From Exophiala sp. HKRS030 (taxonomy: Eukaryota > Ascomycota > Eurotiomycetes > Chaetothyriales > Herpotrichiellaceae): a stretch of DNA of 64,000 nt. Position numbers and translations under genes: made by a program. Location: contig JAHWDD010000001.1 of assembly GCA_023897205.1 (NCBI GenBank), positions 4,092,001-4,156,000 of the forward strand, given 5' to 3'. This document shows positions 36,819-47,420 of this stretch, piece after piece (position 1 is the stretch's first letter; each line of letters starts with the position of its first letter). The notes below the pieces were generated by a model, which had not been told where the DNA came from, did no database searches, and worked only from the letters and a program-made list of their open reading frames with translations.

Positions 36819-37739
36819 ATGTCGTCGAAGCCCAGAACGACGGTCCTCATAACGGGTTGTTCAGATGGAGGTCTGGGATCGACACTCGCCCTCGCCCTTC
36901 ACGCCACCAACCACTTCCGGGTCTTCGCCACGGGTCGGAACTTGACCAAACTCTCCAGGGTCAGCGACGCTGGCATCGAGACGCTCGCTCTCGACGTGGT
37001 TTCGGCGAGTTCCGTGTCGGCGTGCGTGTCGGAGGTCCTCGACAACCTCACCCCCACGCTCGACGTCCTGGTCAACAACGCGGGTGCCGGCCACATCGGC
37101 GCCCTGACCGACGTCCCCCTCGAGTCCGCCCGGGACCTGTTCGAGCTCAACGTGATCTCGTGCCTCGGCCTCGTTCAGGCGTTCATGCCACTCCTCTTGC
37201 GGTCCACCCGACCCGGGGGGGCCGTCATCGTCAACCACACCTCCGTCGCGTCCGTCTTGTGCACCCCCTTTGTGGGACTCTACGGGTCGACGAAGGCCGC
37301 GATGGCCACGCTGACCACGGCGCTGCGGGCGGAGATGAGGCCGTTTGGTCTCCGGGTCGTGGAACTCAAATCCGGCAGCATCAAGAGCAACATCAACCAG
37401 AACAGTGTGAACGGCGGCGTCGGCGTGCCCGAGAACAGTCTGTACCACGCGGCGAGGGCCTGGTTGAACACCCTGTTCACCGGCGAGACGTTTGAAGAAC
37501 AGGCCATGGCTCCGGCGGCGTGGGCGGCCAGAGTGGTCAAGGAACTCGAAAAGAGGTCACCCCCCGACGAGATCTGGGTGGGAGCGTTTGTCAACTTGGT
37601 CTGGTTCGCGGCGAACTTCCTGCCCAAAAGCATGGCCGAAAAGTTGGCGCGGGACACGGTCGGCCTGGGCAAGGTGGAGAAGAGTATCGCAGATTATGGA
37701 CGTGACAAGGCCGTCGAGGATGTTTATGGCAAGATGTGA
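36819..37739 (+). CDS. Classical SDR, Ayr1-like (1-acyldihydroxyacetone-phosphate reductase type)
   Basis: A single exon of 306 residues from ATG 36819. The cofactor motif is TTVLITGCSDGGLGSTLALA (TGxxxGxG type), followed by ATGR (NADP preference suggested by the Arg), LDVLVNNAGAGHIG, a catalytic Ser in VNHTSVAS, and YGSTKAAM (Tyr-x-x-x-Lys). The TGCSxGGLG form is typical of the Ayr1 group, which reduces 1-acyl-DHAP at lipid droplets and ER in ether-lipid and phosphatidic acid synthesis. Many paralogues in filamentous fungi have other substrates, so only the fold and cofactor use are firm. A hydrophobic segment near 255-270 (NLVWFAANFLPKSM) fits membrane association. Codon use is GC-rich, which creates long antisense open frames. 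Confidence 0.88.
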   Translation: MSSKPRTTVLITGCSDGGLGSTLALALHATNHFRVFATGRNLTKLSRVSDAGIETLALDVVSASSVSACVSEVLDNLTPTLDVLVNNAGAGHIGALTDVPLESARDLFELNVISCLGLVQAFMPLLLRSTRPGGAVIVNHTSVASVLCTPFVGLYGSTKAAMATLTTALRAEMRPFGLRVVELKSGSIKSNINQNSVNGGVGVPENSLYHAARAWLNTLFTGETFEEQAMAPAAWAARVVKELEKRSPPDEIWVGAFVNLVWFAANFLPKSMAEKLARDTVGLGKVEKSIADYGRDKAVEDVYGKM

Positions 37740-37867
37740 GAGTGTCGAGCATGTTTCACTGCGCCGGGCAACATAAACGAGTGCTCTGGGACGGGTTAGG
37801 TTCGGATTTAGACTCTTGTTGCTGTCATAATTTGGCGTTCATGTTCATGTGGGGTTTCGGTGGTAGT

Positions 37868-39245
37868 TCATGATACCGAGCCGGCGATGTTCGCAAGTTG
37901 GATCCTGGCAGAAGAGATTTGTCGTTCCAGGGTTTGAATGTCTTGGTTCTGCGAGGTCGAGGACGACGATGAAAGTGCCCGTGAAACATCCGTCAGGGCC
38001 GATTGCGTCGATTTTGGGGCGTCCCGGGAAATTTGAAGCATCTGTTCCATGTTTGCGTGGGCTTGATTTGTGTATTTGGATTCCAGCTGCTCAATCTGGC
38101 CGTCTATCTGGTCGAGTCCAGTGTCTGATAACCCAAGATGCTGCATCAACGAGAGAAGAGCAGGGGGTTCGGCCTGTGTTGGTGATTCGGCTCGGTGTAA
38201 TTTTGATCGAGTAGAGCTTCGACGTTCCGAGCCGACGTTTTTGTATTCGTTGGCCAATGTATCCAAGGCGACCCTTTGGGCCTGGAGATTCTCAAGTCTG
38301 GTCGCCGTGTGTTGTAAGTGTTGGCTCATGGAGAGTAACTCGTCATGAGTCTACCACAGAGAAATTTAGCATAAAGAGCCCCTTGCATCATTTAGACGTG
38401 TACAAACTCACTTGAGTGATGCGTGCTCGACCAGCTTGGTCCTTGAGCCGCTCCATGGTCTTGACGGTGGAGTCGAATGGATTCCCAAATTCTTGGGACA
38501 CCGCCATGGTGACCACATCGTCAATCTCTGCGTACAGCGATGCTAGATCGGTTTGAACTTCGGTGGCCGAGGCGTCAGAAAAATCATTCGAATCGTCACC
38601 ATTGGTCGATCGGTCAAGACTCTCCAGGTAGATACGGTCGAGTCGGTCTTTGAGAGCTTGTTGGCGGAAATGGCACAGTGCAGCGGTGAGCTTCGCGGTC
38701 CGAGTACGCAACGAGTCGATATCCGGCGCGGTCGTCGACGGAGATGGCTTGACCACGTCGTCGACGTCGTTCAAGTCGGCGAGAGTACGGTCGTCGGAAT
38801 TGAACGTCTCGGAGACGATGGCGTGGACAGGTCTGATGTTCTTTGCGACATTGTCGCTTTCGTTTTGTAGTTCTGTGTTTAGTGTCTGGGAGAGATCCTC
38901 ATTCTATTCCGTGTCAGGGGTCAGACCTAGGAGCACTGTTTGGTTTGTAGGATTTTTGGACAGGACACGCACCGCAAACTTGACATGTTGGGTTTGTGCA
39001 TTTTCTCTCTGGGCAAAGTGCCATGCATGACCTTTGCTTTGGGTGCTCTCGGCAGTAGTAGTAGTAGCAGCAGCAGCAGCAGGAAAGAGGTTCAACTTGT
39101 CAGCCAAAGAGCTCTGAGCCTCGAGGAGTGTCGTTTGTCGCTCAATGGCGCGAGTCGATGTTTTTAGTGACTCGATGGCAGACCGCAATTCTTCTGAGAT
39201 GTTCACCTGCGCACCGGGCCTGCAATCCTGTCGACCACGATCCAT
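37868..39245 (-). CDS. Coiled-coil protein of unknown function
   Basis: Three exons (39245-38973, 38903-38412, 38350-37868) join in phase 0 (GTGCGT-ATAG and GTGAGT-GTAG) into 415 residues from ATG 39245. Helical, Gln/Glu/Leu-rich segments dominate: SEELRSAIESLKTSTRAIER (about 20-40), the region around LRTRTAKLTAALCHFRQQAL (about 145-165), HLQHTATRLENLQAQRVALD (exon 3) and a final IQTLERQISSARIQLANIAG. A short Ala/Thr microsatellite-encoded patch interrupts the first helix. The overall shape resembles spindle or HAUS/augmin-type or kinetochore coiled-coil proteins, but I cannot identify the family. It is transcribed away from the SDR at 40052. Confidence 0.72.
39055..39081 (+). repeat. (GTA)n(GCA)n trinucleotide tract
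   Basis: A short run of GTA then GCA units lies inside exon 1 of the coiled-coil gene. On the coding (minus) strand it gives an Ala/Thr run. Confidence 0.85.
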
Positions 39246-40051
39246 CGCTCTGGAATGATCTGTCTCAAACACAACATTACGAAGCTTCACCGACTCGCAC
39301 GTAATGTAGTATAGTCATGTAGAACGGACAACGAAGGTGTAAGAGATGGATTATGCATGTTCCCAATATCGTGTTGCTATTTACAGTCGGCTGAATTCCG
39401 GAGAATTACAATTTATGTAGTGCAAGAAATATACCAGATCTAAGATTCTGAAAGTTATTGATAGTATTGAAGTGTATAAGTTGTTGTCTTTGTACGTATC
39501 TCGATGGGACGACTCTACTCATCATACGTACGGTACAGTAGATATCAACCAAGGTAAGACTCGTCCGATTCTTACGGCCGGAGTTGGTTTCTGGAAAATA
39601 AAAAAACGAGGCACTCCATCACATTATTGATGACCGGCGAAAGTGGCCGGGAAGGGGGATCCACCGGGCACCTTGCAGAACTGAATTTCCCCCTTCCAAG
39701 TCCACAAACATTGTAGGACTCCCTCTTATGACCTCTAGTACTCGTACGGAGGAGTCATGATTGCTCTCTGTGGAGATGGTAGATTCTAAGCATGGCACGT
39801 CACTCCTGGTGAGGTTACTGGATACTCTCGTTGTTTGCTTACATAGATCACCGGCCAAAGTGGCCAGGATAAATGAAGTAACAAGGCAAAGTATTGTAGG
39901 TCTCAAGGCTCACCATGAAGGTAAAATGAGTATAAGACCTCCCTCGTGTGGCCAACTGGTTCATCACTTCAGCACTTAAATATCCAACCTGCCCTATTAA
40001 ATCAAACTCATCATTTCCAACACCGTCGGAAAAGTCCAAAATTCAACCGTC
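39246..40051. promoter_or_regulatory. Divergent promoter region with duplicated dyad
   Basis: A head-to-head spacer between the coiled-coil gene and the SDR. It carries two near-identical 16-base copies of ACCGGC[G/C]AAAGTGGCC at 39633-39648 and 39850-39865, in the same orientation, about 420 and 200 bases upstream of the SDR start. The second copy contains the dyad GGCCA-AAG-TGGCC. A role as regulator sites is inferred from position and repetition. Confidence 0.45.
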
Positions 40052-40801
40052 ATGGCCATCACCCCTGAAACTCCCGTCGTGCTCATCTCTGGTGCGAACC
40101 AAGGTATTGGTCTGGCGGCCGCAAAGATCCTCGCGGTCAAACACAAATACCACGTCGTGATCGGTTCTCGTAATGTCGCCGCAGGAGAAGCCGCCGCAAA
40201 GACCATTTCGTCTGAAGGTGGTTCAGCGAGTCGCGTCCAACTCGACTTGACATCCGACGACACAATCGCCACAACAGTCAAGTACATCTCCGACACTTAC
40301 GGTCGGCTGGACGTCCTGATCAACAACGGCGGTGTACTTATGGACGTCGACCACGCCTCCCACCTCAGCACCCGGGAACTATTCACTCGTACCTTCAACA
40401 CCAACGTCATCGGCACCGCCTGTCTCACCGAAGCCTGTCTCCCTCTTTTAAGGAAATCATCATCACACCCACGGATCGTGTTCGTCTCTTCGACCATGGG
40501 TTCCCTCAAAGTTGCCACCGACAAGGACGCCATGTTTTATTCCATGGACTTCAAGGCATACGACTCGAGTAAAGCCGCCTTCAACATGCTGGCCTTGAAT
40601 TACGCCCGCATGTTGAGTGACGTTGGTGGATTGGTCAATTGTGTCTGTCCGGGAGTCGTGCAGACAAACTTGACCTCGTACAACCAGGAAAACGGACACA
40701 CTCCGGAAGTCGGTGCGAAGAGGATCGTGGAACTCGCCACGCTTCCCAAGGGGGGTGAAACTGCGACTTTCTCGGACATGAATGGTCCTATACCTTGGTA
40801 A
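40052..40801 (+). CDS. Short-chain dehydrogenase/reductase
   Basis: A single exon of 249 residues from ATG 40052, the usual length of a classical SDR. It has VVLISGANQGIGLAAAKILA (Gly-rich loop), IGSRN after strand 2 (NADP-type), LDLTSD, LDVLINNGGVLMD (NNGG replacing NNAG), the catalytic Ser region RIVFVSSTMGS, and AYDSSKAAFNMLALNYAR (Tyr-x-x-x-Lys). PGVVQTNLT is the usual PG motif. Substrate is unknown; such enzymes often serve in carbonyl detoxification or secondary metabolism. Its 3' end faces the zinc-cluster regulator gene (159 bases apart), and the two dyads upstream suggest specific control. Confidence 0.9.
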   Translation: MAITPETPVVLISGANQGIGLAAAKILAVKHKYHVVIGSRNVAAGEAAAKTISSEGGSASRVQLDLTSDDTIATTVKYISDTYGRLDVLINNGGVLMDVDHASHLSTRELFTRTFNTNVIGTACLTEACLPLLRKSSSHPRIVFVSSTMGSLKVATDKDAMFYSMDFKAYDSSKAAFNMLALNYARMLSDVGGLVNCVCPGVVQTNLTSYNQENGHTPEVGAKRIVELATLPKGGETATFSDMNGPIPW

Positions 40802-40959
40802 GTGTTTCGGGTTCGGATGGCTTGAAGAGTAGGCGAGAAGTTGGGAATCTGGATTGAAAATCGCTAGAGTTCCAAGAACCCCGGTATGTTCAGATCGATA
40901 AAAACATAGAGCAGTCGGATTTAGTCAACCTCGATTTGATAGACAAAAAGATCAAAATC

Positions 40960-42722
40960 TTACACCACAAGATCGGCGGCAGATTCCAAAATCAATCCAA
41001 GGTAGTCGATACTGCAATGCCACTCGTCCAATCTTTTCGTGGAGAAACGTGTCTCCTTTACCAAGTCACCAAACGTCATTAGTCTGTCTGTCTCGAACGA
41101 GTCTGCATAGGCCGCGCTCCAAACCGAGTCCGACCGGGCTTCCCAGGCATGTCTTGGCGAGGGCAGTGGCAGTGCCATGAAATTATTCGTTAGAGGACAA
41201 TCATGACCAATGAAGATGTTGAAAACACGATTGATGAGGTAGTAAATCAATAGAGATCTGTAAGTCAACAGTCAGTTTCTAGTTTGTAGCCAAGTATTTA
41301 TCGTGGATACGAACCGTCGTCGACCCTCCTTGAAAGCCCAGAGACTCCATGTTGTAGTACGGTCATTTCGAGATTCTGGAACCAAGTCTTCAATGCCACA
41401 ATGGTCGAGATATACAGCGCAAAGAGCCTGTTGGTGATGATGGTGAGTAATTTTTTTTCTAACGGAGAGGTGGGGAGAGGCAAGAAGGACAGAAGGAGGA
41501 AGAGGGAGAAGAAACAAGAGATCGCAATCACATATGAAAGACATACATACCTTCATTGACGAAATCATTTCTACATCCCGAGATGTATACCCGGTATCAT
41601 CCTCGGCCCGCATGATCATGTAAACAAAGTAAGCTTGAAGTGCGGCAAGGAGGTCTTTAGCCGAGAATCTATGCATCTCCCGTACCAGACGATCCTGTTC
41701 CGCTCGTATCGTCCGCCACACGAACGCACCGTTGACGGTATTTCTCGAACAAAAAATCTGAGCGATTGACATGCAGTTTGCAATCGGCTCGGGAAGGTCG
41801 TGACCCTGGTGTGTATGGATGAAGGGAGGGAATGTCTCTCGTCGCAACATCATGCGAGGGAACGAGCGAAGCATCCGCACCACCCTCGACGCGTGGGTCT
41901 GTGACACGGAACTGGGCATGTAGATGGGTTGCATCACCCATTTTTCCGCGTCGCCATAGACAGACCACGAAGCATAAGGGTCCGAAGGGAAGAAAAACTT
42001 GGACCACAACCGATCGTCGTACGTGTTCCTCCCTTGGATCTCGTGCATGAGTCGTTGTTGCGAGGAGGAGGAAGTGGCGCTTGGCTCCAAAGACAGCTGC
42101 TGCTGCTGAGAAAGTTGTTGGCTCGACATGATGTGGGCGTCGTCGTCGTCGTCGAGAGATGATACGAGAGTGCTACCTATCAGAGTACCATCGATACCCA
42201 GCAAGTCTGATACCTCGTCATTGAACACCGAGTCTCGGAAGGCATCATCGTCGTCGCCCAGGGTCGCTGCTGGAGGATGCGCAGTGGTACAAGAGTTTCT
42301 TGTTTCTTTTTGTAAATCATCGATGATCGGTTCCGCACTTTCAAACTCGGTAGCCACATCTTCTTGTTCCGCTGCAGTCGTACCCGGTATTTCGGCTGGC
42401 CTTGAATTTGCTATAGGAGCAATCTTTTTGCTGCCGTAAATGCAAGACAGCCCGTGCTTTTTACATCGCTGGCATTGTTCTTCAAAACTACATTTGGCTT
42501 TGGCAGAACGACATGCAGCGCAGGCCTGAGAGCGACGTTTGTGACGACCTTGGGCTTTTCGACAATAAGTAGTGTGTCGAGTGTATGCGTTTTCTATTGC
42601 ATGGACTTAGCATAACGTCCAAGAGTAATTAAGACGGTGTACCTTGATATGAGGAGGGACCCACCTGTAGTGAATGGCTTTTCACAAATGTGACAGAATT
42701 GTATTCTTGCACTTTGTGACAT
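40960..42722 (-). CDS. Transcription factor with C2HC finger plus Zn2Cys6 cluster
   Basis: Four exons (42722-42665, 42593-41551, 41427-41315, 41257-40960) join in frame to 503 residues. Exon 1 supplies MSQSARIQFCHICEKPFTT, and exon 2 continues ENAYTRHTTYC, so a C-x2-C-x12-H-x3-C finger (Cys10, Cys13, His26, Cys30) is completed across the first intron. A full Zn2Cys6 cluster follows directly at 44-70 (Cys 44, 47, 54, 60, 63, 70) with basic RHKRRSQ before it. An Asp/Gln/Ser-rich linker follows, then a middle homology-like region with MLRSFPRMMLRRETFPPFIH, DRLVREMHRFSAKDLLAALQ and the late motif KEGRRRSLLIYYLINRVFNI (across intron 3). Finger-plus-cluster regulators often control local metabolic genes. 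It lies between an SDR and an FAD enzyme, divergent from the latter. Confidence 0.88.
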
Positions 42723-43452
42723 TTTTGCCAATATCGGTCAGTTTGGTTAATCAGAGACAATAAAATTATATTGATCCAAGAAGCTTGCTCGATGCTCACA
42801 CGAATACGAGTACTGACTGACTGCCATGTCGTGGTTGGAATTCTGCGACTCGGAATGGTTCTTGTTACGGCCGAAACCGCTGACAAATAACACTCACATC
42901 CTCAAAGGGTCACTTCTGTAGAAACATATTGGCGTCTGCTCGACCGTAAAATTAAAACAACGTGTATCTAAATATGTCAGGCCTGACATGGTCTTCCAGG
43001 GTCTTCTTACCTGGAGAATAGGACTATGGCAAGACTACGGGAATTCTCGTTGCGAGCCCAACACTTCATCAGCGAGAAGTTGCACCATGTTCCCGCGTAC
43101 TATGGCAGACGACAAGACAGGTGACCTGCCATGGCACATTGTCGAGAACATGCCATTGTCCACAATGACATGCCATGCTACCAACGCATCACATACTAGC
43201 AGATGACGCTGGGAGCTTCGGGGTTCGGAATGAGAGAGGATGAAAGGCGAGAACGAGGTCACGTGCAAGGCTGTCCCCCTGCATATACGATACATGACGA
43301 CGGTGATAGATTTTGAGGACCTTAAACATTCCCTCGACTGGGAGCTGCCATCCAAGAACTGTTGGTCCAAGAGACCTACAAGCCTTCTTCGTAAACCATC
43401 CTCTGTTTTAGTCCTCTGCTGTTCTATACTTCTCAAAAGTGCTCGCTCAAGC
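42723..43452. promoter_or_regulatory. Shared divergent promoter region, zinc factor / FAD enzyme
   Basis: A 730-base head-to-head spacer with no gene in it. A small GTCAGGCCTGAC palindrome occurs near 42976-42987 and could be a regulator site; this is inference. Confidence 0.4.
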
Positions 43453-45220
43453 ATGATCTACGACGTCGCCATCATCGGGGCTGGGCCATGCGGACTAGCA
43501 ACCGCAGCCAGGTTGCGTGAGTCAACGCCCTCAGCTCTCTTCACCGACGATGAGCACGAGAGATATTGGCGGAGGTTCAAACGTACAGAGACGATTGAGA
43601 CCGAGAAGAAACGCCAGCGAAAAGCAAGCAGCGCATCCACTTCGTCAAAACCCGAGCCGCCATCAAGGTCGATGATTGTGCTCGATGCACATTCAAATCA
43701 ATGGATGTCTGCATGGAAAGAGAGGTTTAAGCACTTGCAAATTGAACACCTTCGGAGTCCTCTGTTTTTCCATCCAGATCCCCGAGATCGAGACGGACTT
43801 TTAGGCTACTCGCATTTCCATGATCGTGCTGAAGAGTTGCACGAAATCCATAATGTTGTTGGCAGGGAGCTCAGCAAGCACCGAACAAAGAAGAAGCGCG
43901 ATAAGTATGAAGATTGCTATTGATAGAATTTTCGCTCGACTGAATGTACTTAGGAAGGTTGCTCGACATCTCCGTATCGATGATAGAGACCGTGTCGACT
44001 ACTTCACACCGTCCACCCAATTGTTTGACGACTTTTGCGAGGATATTATCGATCGTTACCAGCTCCACAACATGATAGTGCAAGCACGGGTTCAGCACAT
44101 AGATTATGGAGATCTTGGAAGTGTGACAAACCCCAAAGTGTTTGCATTGACAACAGATCAAGGCACGATCTTTTCAAAAACGGTCGTATTGGCAGTCGGG
44201 CCAGGTGCCAAGCCACAGATTCCACTTGACTGCCACCTTCGTCTTGACATGCACCAGGGTAGTGTGTGCCATTGTTTCGAAGAGGTCGGATCCTCTTGTG
44301 TACCGGATCATGTATCATGCAAGATAAAGGAGAGACAACCTACATCGGTGGTTGTAGTTGGAGGAGGGTTGACCAGCGCGCAAATTGCTGATCTACTTCT
44401 CTCACGAGGAGTTACGAAGGTATTCCTGCTATTGCGAGGCAAGTACAAGTTGAAACATTTCGACGTGGATCTCGAGTGGGTGTCAAAGGTCCGCAACCAG
44501 CAGATGTCAGTATTCTGGTCCGCAGATAGTGATGAGGGTACGTTGTGGAGTCAGAATGGCTTTCTGAAGTGGCTAACTGGGGGATTAGAGAGATTCGAAA
44601 TGCTGAAAATGGCTCGGAACGGAGGAAGCATCACACCTTCCTATGACAAGATCTTGAAGAGACATGTTGCAAATGGCCGACTTCGCATTCTTCCATATAC
44701 GTGTATCGAAGATGGCACTTGGTGTGGCACAAGTCAAACTTGGACTCTTTGGCTCTCATCAATATCGAACTCCGAAAACGTTCTGTCGGGGATCGATCAT
44801 GTTATATATGCTACAGGGTCGGCTCCGAATATTTGCAATGTTCCCTGCATGCAACGAATGTTGACGGAATACCCTCTTGAATCCATCAATGGGCTGGCAA
44901 GAATTACTGAAGACTTGATGTGGCAAGACGACGTTCCATTGTTTCTCACCGGTGGTCTTGCTGGTTTGCGGCTTGGACCAGGAGCTGCGAACTTGGCAGG
45001 TGCAAGGCAAGGTGCTGAGAGGATTGCTTGGAAGATTGACGAAATACTGGGAAGACCAGAGGTGGATGTGGATGGTTCGGAGTCCGGGAGTACTCCAACA
45101 GCAGAAGAGGCACTTTTACTGAGCCCAAGCAAAATCTCTCTGAGTCGAGACAGGAGCGAGTTTACTGGATCTTTCAACAACCAATTTGAGGCTCTCAGTA
45201 TACAGCCTGATCGAATTTAA
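43453..45220 (+). CDS. FAD/NADPH-dependent oxygenase-like protein (L-ornithine N5-oxygenase related)
   Basis: Exons 43453-43904 and 43954-45220 (GTATGA to CTTAG, intron removed in frame) give 572 residues. I choose ATG 43453 because the FAD motif follows at once: IYDVAIIGAGPCGLATAARL (GxGxxG, residues 9-14). Next come HLRSPLFFHPDPRDRDGLLG, DYFTPSTQLFDDFCEDIIDR across and after the junction, VVLAVGPGAKPQIP, and the NADPH motif VVVVGGGLTSAQIADLLLSR (about 300). Then VIYATGSAPNICN and FLTGGLAGLRLGPGAANLAG complete the fold. The closest known group is the N-hydroxylating monooxygenases and related FAD-dependent oxidoreductases. The sequence does not prove ornithine as substrate. It is divergent from the zinc-cluster regulator. 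Confidence 0.88.
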
Positions 45221-45673
45221 GATGGCGGACAGCTGCGATATAGAGTCTTCAACCCCCTCAAACAAGCAAATAACATTGCAAATGTCCCTAGATGTGAAAG
45301 AATAGCTCGGTAAATCTTTGTCGATCTTTGTCGATCTTTGTACAGCCAACGAAGGATCAGGTGCGCGTTGGCCGGCGCCGGCTTCAGGGAGATGAGAATG
45401 TAATAGTTGATTTTTGGTGCGTCGATTCGCTAGTCCTGTTGCTTTTGGGATCCGCCATACCCTGGGCACCATATGGTGTCACATCCCAATCCATGACACC
45501 ATGATCCTCGGGATAGATAAAGCTTCCACAATATGTTTCTCTAGATCGACGGCTGATCTTTAAGAGGAAGATAGCATCGCAAATAAGCCATGGAATGCTC
45601 TTGCAGGAGCAACGATGCTTTGATTACCGAAGCTGAAGTTCTTCAAGAACGCGTCCTTGCGTGTGATCGTATT
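45221..45673. other. Convergent 3' flanks with small tandem repeat
   Basis: A 3'-to-3' spacer between the FAD enzyme and the methyltransferase. It has a ten-base unit, ATCTTTGTCG, repeated two and two-thirds times at 45314-45340. Nothing else is seen. Confidence 0.55.
45314..45340 (+). repeat. Tandem 10-mer ATCTTTGTCG, 2.7 copies
   Basis: A perfect short tandem repeat just 3' of the FAD enzyme stop codon. Confidence 0.9.
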
Positions 45674-46378
45674 TCATGGCCGCTGCGAGACGTTATTGTC
45701 TGACTTCCACCGCCAAACGCACCATTCGATCAAGCATTCGTCGTCCCAGTCCTTGACATCTGCCTGCTCTTTGCCTTCTTCAATAGCCTCCAATCCTCCC
45801 GCTTCTAGAAGCTGCCATAACTCACGAAGGTGATCCAGGTAAGCAACGCGCAAGGGATAAGCTATGATCACTCTAGCCAACGGCCCCGGAGTGAGCCATC
45901 GCAGGATTGTCCTCGACAGAAGTTCAGGATGTTCTTCGCTATAAATCGTGTCCGCTGCCAAGATCACCGAGGCAGGGTCTTTGGCTGGGGTGAGAGTGCT
46001 TCCGTCCTCGAGGCTGAGCAGCTCCGGTGAGTCCCAATCAAGTGAGCCACAGTTGACACGATTCCCGGTGCATTTCAAATTCAGGGCGATGTTTGCAGCA
46101 ATGCCAGGGAGAAGTGGTGCCAAGTCTGTCAAACAGACTGGTGTCTCCCACACCGTGGCGGCGGTCAACCCGACAAGTCCAGTCCCAGAGCCAAGCTCCA
46201 GGATCGGCAATGAGCTCGAGCGAGATGGTTGCACATCAAGTGTATGGAGCTGCCTGGCAAGGACAAAGGAACTGGTCCATGTTTGCAAGCTCAATTGTTG
46301 GGCTCGTAGTTCAGGCTCGGTTATTCTGATCGACACTGTCTGGCCGTGTCCAATAGGGACCTCGAAAGCCCGTGACAT
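45674..46378 (-). CDS. Class I SAM-dependent methyltransferase (METTL21/Efm-type protein methyltransferase family)
   Basis: A single exon of 234 residues from ATG 46378. It opens with an N-terminal strand region (SIRITEPELRAQQLSLQTWT), the usual lead-in of the family-16 methyltransferases. The SAM-binding motif I is LPILELGSGTGLVGLTAATV (about 58-78), motif II is CLTDLAPLLPGIAANIALN, and a post-motif acidic patch is ASVILAADTIYSEEHPELLS (DT replacing the common D-x-x-Y). These proteins methylate lysines on elongation factors, chaperones or other proteins, or are nicotinamide-type methyltransferases by older naming. The target cannot be read from sequence. A small upstream exon is possible but I found no convincing splice. 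It converges on the FAD enzyme. Confidence 0.85.
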   Translation of the reverse strand: MSRAFEVPIGHGQTVSIRITEPELRAQQLSLQTWTSSFVLARQLHTLDVQPSRSSSLPILELGSGTGLVGLTAATVWETPVCLTDLAPLLPGIAANIALNLKCTGNRVNCGSLDWDSPELLSLEDGSTLTPAKDPASVILAADTIYSEEHPELLSRTILRWLTPGPLARVIIAYPLRVAYLDHLRELWQLLEAGGLEAIEEGKEQADVKDWDDECLIEWCVWRWKSDNNVSQRP

Positions 46379-47420
46379 CGGACTCTTGCTCTTGGAATGC
46401 CAGCGTCAGTACTGTAGGTCTGCAGTAACGAGGAAAATATCATTCATCTTTAGAATTTCGAACGTTTGGAACAGCCCTGCCAAGACCTGTGGGAAAAAGA
46501 TGGATGACTAAGCACTTTCAATATCGACCATATCGACGACCATCGCCATCACCCTGGTACAGTATTGTTCAGTTCGATGAGGGAATCTAGTCCGTTCTGT
46601 GTTGTAGACGAGACCATTTTGCTGTGCTTATTGGTTGAATTCAGATGATATTGCACACCAGCTTACTTCCTTGTCGAGATTCGAGTCTGTCTTCTACTTG
46701 TCCTTTTTGATCTCTCATATTCGCTTATCTACTGGATCCTTTGCCCTGCATCATCAGTGCGGCCTCAAAGCACGTGCCCAATATCCAGCACGTAGGACAA
46801 TCCCTGTAGGTATCTACCGTACCATTACTCCATGCTCCGTACTATCTTCCCATATCAGCATGGAGTGCCACGGCAGAGAGCGACTGACAGCCAGACTGAT
46901 CTCGGCTCGTCCTTGGGGCCACTGTACATACTCGGAAACCCGATAAACCTCCGCCCACCTCTACTGTATCCTTGTACCTTTATCTATCCCGCCAAATTCC
47001 AGAATACGAGCGGTCTGCTGCTGGGGCCCCCCACATTATCTCCGCTGATCCTGTATCGCGTGGCGTCTTTCAGGGGTGGGCGAAGGGTCATGGGCCACGG
47101 ATAGGGAACCTGGGCGTTCGGCTTTTCGCGCCGCACAGAGGGCACGATACGCAGATTGCCGAAAATACTCGACACCCGCCGTAGTCGACATCAATCGACC
47201 TCTCGGAGGTTGCAGCACGAATCCAGGCCACTGTAAGTCGATGACCGATAACGAGGCCATCATGATGGTTGCGAGCTAGGCGTATCCGTTCGCATATCGG
47301 CACCCAGCTACTCCATACAAGCTCGAGACATCATATATATAATGCAATGGAGGCAGTGTTCTCACGGTATAGCTGACCTCCATACTTTTGTTTTCGCCAC
47401 TCCACCTCTCGGAAAGGAAA
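46379..47420. promoter_or_regulatory. Divergent promoter region, methyltransferase / Dal5-type permease
   Basis: A head-to-head spacer of about 1 kb. A TATATATAA box lies at 47334-47342, about 80 bases upstream of the permease start. No gene is recognised between. Confidence 0.5.
47334..47342 (+). promoter_or_regulatory. TATA box candidate of the Dal5-type permease
   Basis: The sequence TATATATAA lies 79 bases upstream of the ATG at 47421, in the position expected for a regulated fungal promoter. Confidence 0.45.

Noticed and set aside
36857..37495. 212-codon overlapping open frame and its antisense partner
   Set aside because: It is a shifted frame of the Ayr1-like SDR in GC-rich DNA. Arg/Pro/Gln-rich composition and no domain.
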